64,000 bases of DNA. It comes from Gammaproteobacteria bacterium (lineage in GTDB: Bacteria; Pseudomonadota; Gammaproteobacteria; SZUA-152). Under the pieces are notes generated by a model. It was not told the origin of the DNA. It saw only the letters and a list, made by a program, of their open reading frames with translations, and did not search any database. Position numbers and translations under genes: made by a program. Position 1 is the first letter of the stretch. The number at the start of each line of letters is the position of its first letter. The stretch lies in contig DROS01000046.1 of NCBI GenBank assembly GCA_011321815.1, positions 1 through 64,000 of the forward strand, written 5' to 3'. Below, piece by piece: positions 62,463 through 64,000 of the stretch.

Positions 62463-63125
62463 ATGAAAACAAAATACTTCTTCTTGAGCGTACTGGCGAT
62501 AACGGCGTTATTGGTCGTTGGTTTTAATGCTCAGGCAGCTCAAGCACCGATGAAGGAAGTTAAATCAGCGAAGGGTAAGGTGAGCGGGGCGAACATTTTT
62601 AATCGCCTGCTCAAAAAAGACAAACAACGTAATGCGCCACCAGCGGAAGATGGTATTCATGACCCGGCCAATGATGGTACGCATGTGTTGCAACCGCCAT
62701 TGATTGCTTATGACGGATTGCCTACGACTGAATTTGGTAATTATGTGGACTGGGTGAAATCACTGGATGATGGTCTGTTGAAACCACGTTATGACCGCTT
62801 TGATCCCACCGTGGAGCCATTGGTAATGGATCTGGATATCGTTCGTGAAGTGCGTGCATCGATGCCTGATGTGGTATTTCCGCATAAACCACATACTCAG
62901 TGGTTGCATTGCTCTAACTGCCACCCGAAAATCTTCATTCCGCAGCGTAACGCTAACGTGATCAGCATGTCGGCAATTTTGTTGGGACAGAAGTGTGGGG
63001 TGTGTCACGGTAAGGTGTCTTTTCCGATTACTACAAAATCATGTACCAAGTGTCACTCCAAGCCGAAACCGGCTGACTGGAAGCCGCCGAAAAGTGAAGC
63101 CAGTTTGAAAAACCCGTGGCGGTAG
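62463..63125 (+). CDS. Second trihaem c-type cytochrome with N-terminal extension
   Basis: 220 residues. Signal peptide 1-26 (LLVVGFNAQAAQ). A haem-free N-terminal region (40-130, rich in Pro and Asp) precedes three haem sites: CSNCH (150-154), CGVCH (178-182) and CTKCH (194-198), with VVFPHKPHTQWLH giving axial histidines, as in c7/c3 cytochromes. AAGGAGGAGG lies 7 bases before the ATG. It follows the previous cytochrome by 21 bp. Possibly periplasmic partner of the first. Confidence 0.92.
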   Translation: MKTKYFFLSVLAITALLVVGFNAQAAQAPMKEVKSAKGKVSGANIFNRLLKKDKQRNAPPAEDGIHDPANDGTHVLQPPLIAYDGLPTTEFGNYVDWVKSLDDGLLKPRYDRFDPTVEPLVMDLDIVREVRASMPDVVFPHKPHTQWLHCSNCHPKIFIPQRNANVISMSAILLGQKCGVCHGKVSFPITTKSCTKCHSKPKPADWKPPKSEASLKNPWR

Positions 63126-63174
63126 TTTTTGCTGCAGTGAGTAGTCGTTGATGGGTTTGATGTTGTAAAGCCGG

Positions 63175-63206
63175 GATGCGGTGCAGATAGATGTCTGTGC
63201 CGCATC
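63175..63206 (+). other. Strong hairpin after the trihaem cytochromes
   Basis: GATGCGGTGCAGA pairs with TCTGTGCCGCATC with two mismatches and a short loop; no long T-run follows, so transcription may continue into the next gene. It could be an mRNA-stabilising or partial terminator hairpin. Confidence 0.6.
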
Positions 63207-63273
63207 TTGGTATCCCGTATTGTCTTTATTATATGCCAGTGGTTTCTTCGAATTTTGTTGAGGGTGAGTCAAA

Positions 63274-64000
63274 ATGTCAAAGCTCCGCGCTAGAATTGCG
63301 CTATTTTTCTACATGGCAACAGTGTTGAGTCTGGTGGCTTGTGGTGGTCAAACGGTCAAACCTGAGGGGAATGCCGTCGTTGATACAGTGGAGCCGAAGG
63401 CAGTAGAAGCTGCATCAGCAGTAACTCAGAAACCTGTTGTTGTTGAGGATAAGCCGGAATCACTGGTTGAAGTTATGCCACAAAAGCAAGAGGGCAGAGT
63501 GTCGATTGGCGTGGAGCCCATTCCTGCTAAGCAGGATATGTTGGCCGCAGAGGAAGTAAAATCAGCAGCCGATATTCCTGTGCCCAAAAAACCGGTTGTT
63601 GTTTCGGCCGCGCCAGGTAAACCTGAACCGACAGTTGCATCAGGGGTGGCGGCATCTGAAGCAGAGAAAAAAGTAAGACCGGTTTCCGCAGGACCAAACC
63701 GGTTTGTGGTGACCGTTGGTCCCAAAAAGTCCACTCATCCGGCGTATGGCAAAGGGCATGCTATGGGTTTTTTGGTGGATGGTGTTTCAGGTAAGGAGTT
63801 GGTGATTGAACGCGGGAAAGTTTATACGTTCGAAATTGTTACCAACCCAAAACATGATGTGTATTTGTCAAAAAAAGCGGTGGGCTGGGGGGGGGCGCCT
63901 TTTGCGGCTGGTGTGGAAGGGGCATATACTTACAAAGGCGAAATGACGCTTAAAGCGGACAAAGAGACACCAGATCAATTATTCTATGCTTGCCGTAATC
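63274..64000 (+). CDS. Lipoprotein with cupredoxin-like C-terminal domain (3' truncated)
   Basis: Open from ATG 63274 to the window edge without a stop, at least 242 residues, so it was missed by stop-to-stop calling. Lipobox SLVAC (about residue 22) follows a signal segment. Residues 23-145 are a Pro/Val/Ala/Lys-rich disordered linker. From about 147 the domain FVVTVGPKKSTHPAYGKGHA, LVDGVSGKELVIERGKVYTF, EIVTNPKHDVYLSKK, VGWGGAPFAAGVEGAYTYKG is cut at ADKETPDQLFYACRN. It looks like a cupredoxin- or DOMON-like beta sandwich with possible Cys/His ligands. Family not certain; belongs to the cytochrome locus by position. Confidence 0.7.
   Translation, partial: MSKLRARIALFFYMATVLSLVACGGQTVKPEGNAVVDTVEPKAVEAASAVTQKPVVVEDKPESLVEVMPQKQEGRVSIGVEPIPAKQDMLAAEEVKSAADIPVPKKPVVVSAAPGKPEPTVASGVAASEAEKKVRPVSAGPNRFVVTVGPKKSTHPAYGKGHAMGFLVDGVSGKELVIERGKVYTFEIVTNPKHDVYLSKKAVGWGGAPFAAGVEGAYTYKGEMTLKADKETPDQLFYACRN

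Overview
The window looks like the chromosome of a halotolerant, respiratory gammaproteobacterium. The evidence is the gene order rpe-gph-trpE-trpG-trpD-trpC-crp/vfr known from pseudomonads, coq7, glcF-like and argA genes, rplM-rpsI next to a tRNA-Gln, a two-gene glycine-to-betaine pathway, a BacNav-type sodium channel and a multihaem c-type cytochrome locus. I cannot name the genus; Chromatiales-like halotolerant lineages would fit. 

Layout. 0-11 kb: the tail of a large surface protein, a metalloprotease/propeller/barrel protein, an RND pump and its probable adaptor separated by a voltage-gated channel, and hemL. 11.5-15 kb: glycine betaine synthesis from glycine (two methyltransferases) plus an AGCS Na+/amino-acid symporter. 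15.5-20 kb: a zinc-protease-like lipoprotein, a decayed IS200-type transposase, an atypical NRAMP-fold transporter and a small PH-like membrane protein. 20-31 kb: the most unusual block. A LytS/LytTR two-component pair sits beside an operon of a second atypical NRAMP-fold transporter, a cupin, a two-domain methyltransferase with a CmoA-like second half, an asparagine-synthetase-like amide synthetase without the glutaminase cysteine, and an orphan 116-aa protein. A DAACS symporter and a small barrel protein follow. Direct repeats of an ACC(A/G)(C/T)TT(A/G)-type motif, in exact 20-bp register, lie upstream of the transporter operon, the kinase and the symporter/barrel pair, which points to one regulon. 

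31-43 kb: housekeeping genes (thiE, thiD, hemJ, clc, argA, djlA, rpe, gph) and a previously untracked 27-aa membrane protein with a strong ribosome binding site and terminator. 43-48 kb: trp genes. trpE and trpG are separated by a 448-bp element with perfect 18-bp terminal inverted repeats that carries a GxxExxY-family PD-(D/E)XK protein; non-coding relatives lie elsewhere in the window. 48-56 kb: crp, osmC-like, VOC, coq7, glcF-like, ribosomal proteins, tRNA-Gln and a porin. 56-64 kb: an NHL-repeat lipoprotein, a tetrahaem cytochrome, a PpiC/SurA isomerase, a 593-aa outer-membrane barrel, two trihaem cytochromes and a cupredoxin-like lipoprotein cut by the window edge. This set resembles a porin-cytochrome electron conduit. 

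Repeats are frequent in the gaps: a ~160-bp mosaic repeat (core around TACTGTTGGTGCTGCGGGG) and a CGCAAAGG palindromic family. All functional statements rest on reading motifs by eye; no database search was run.
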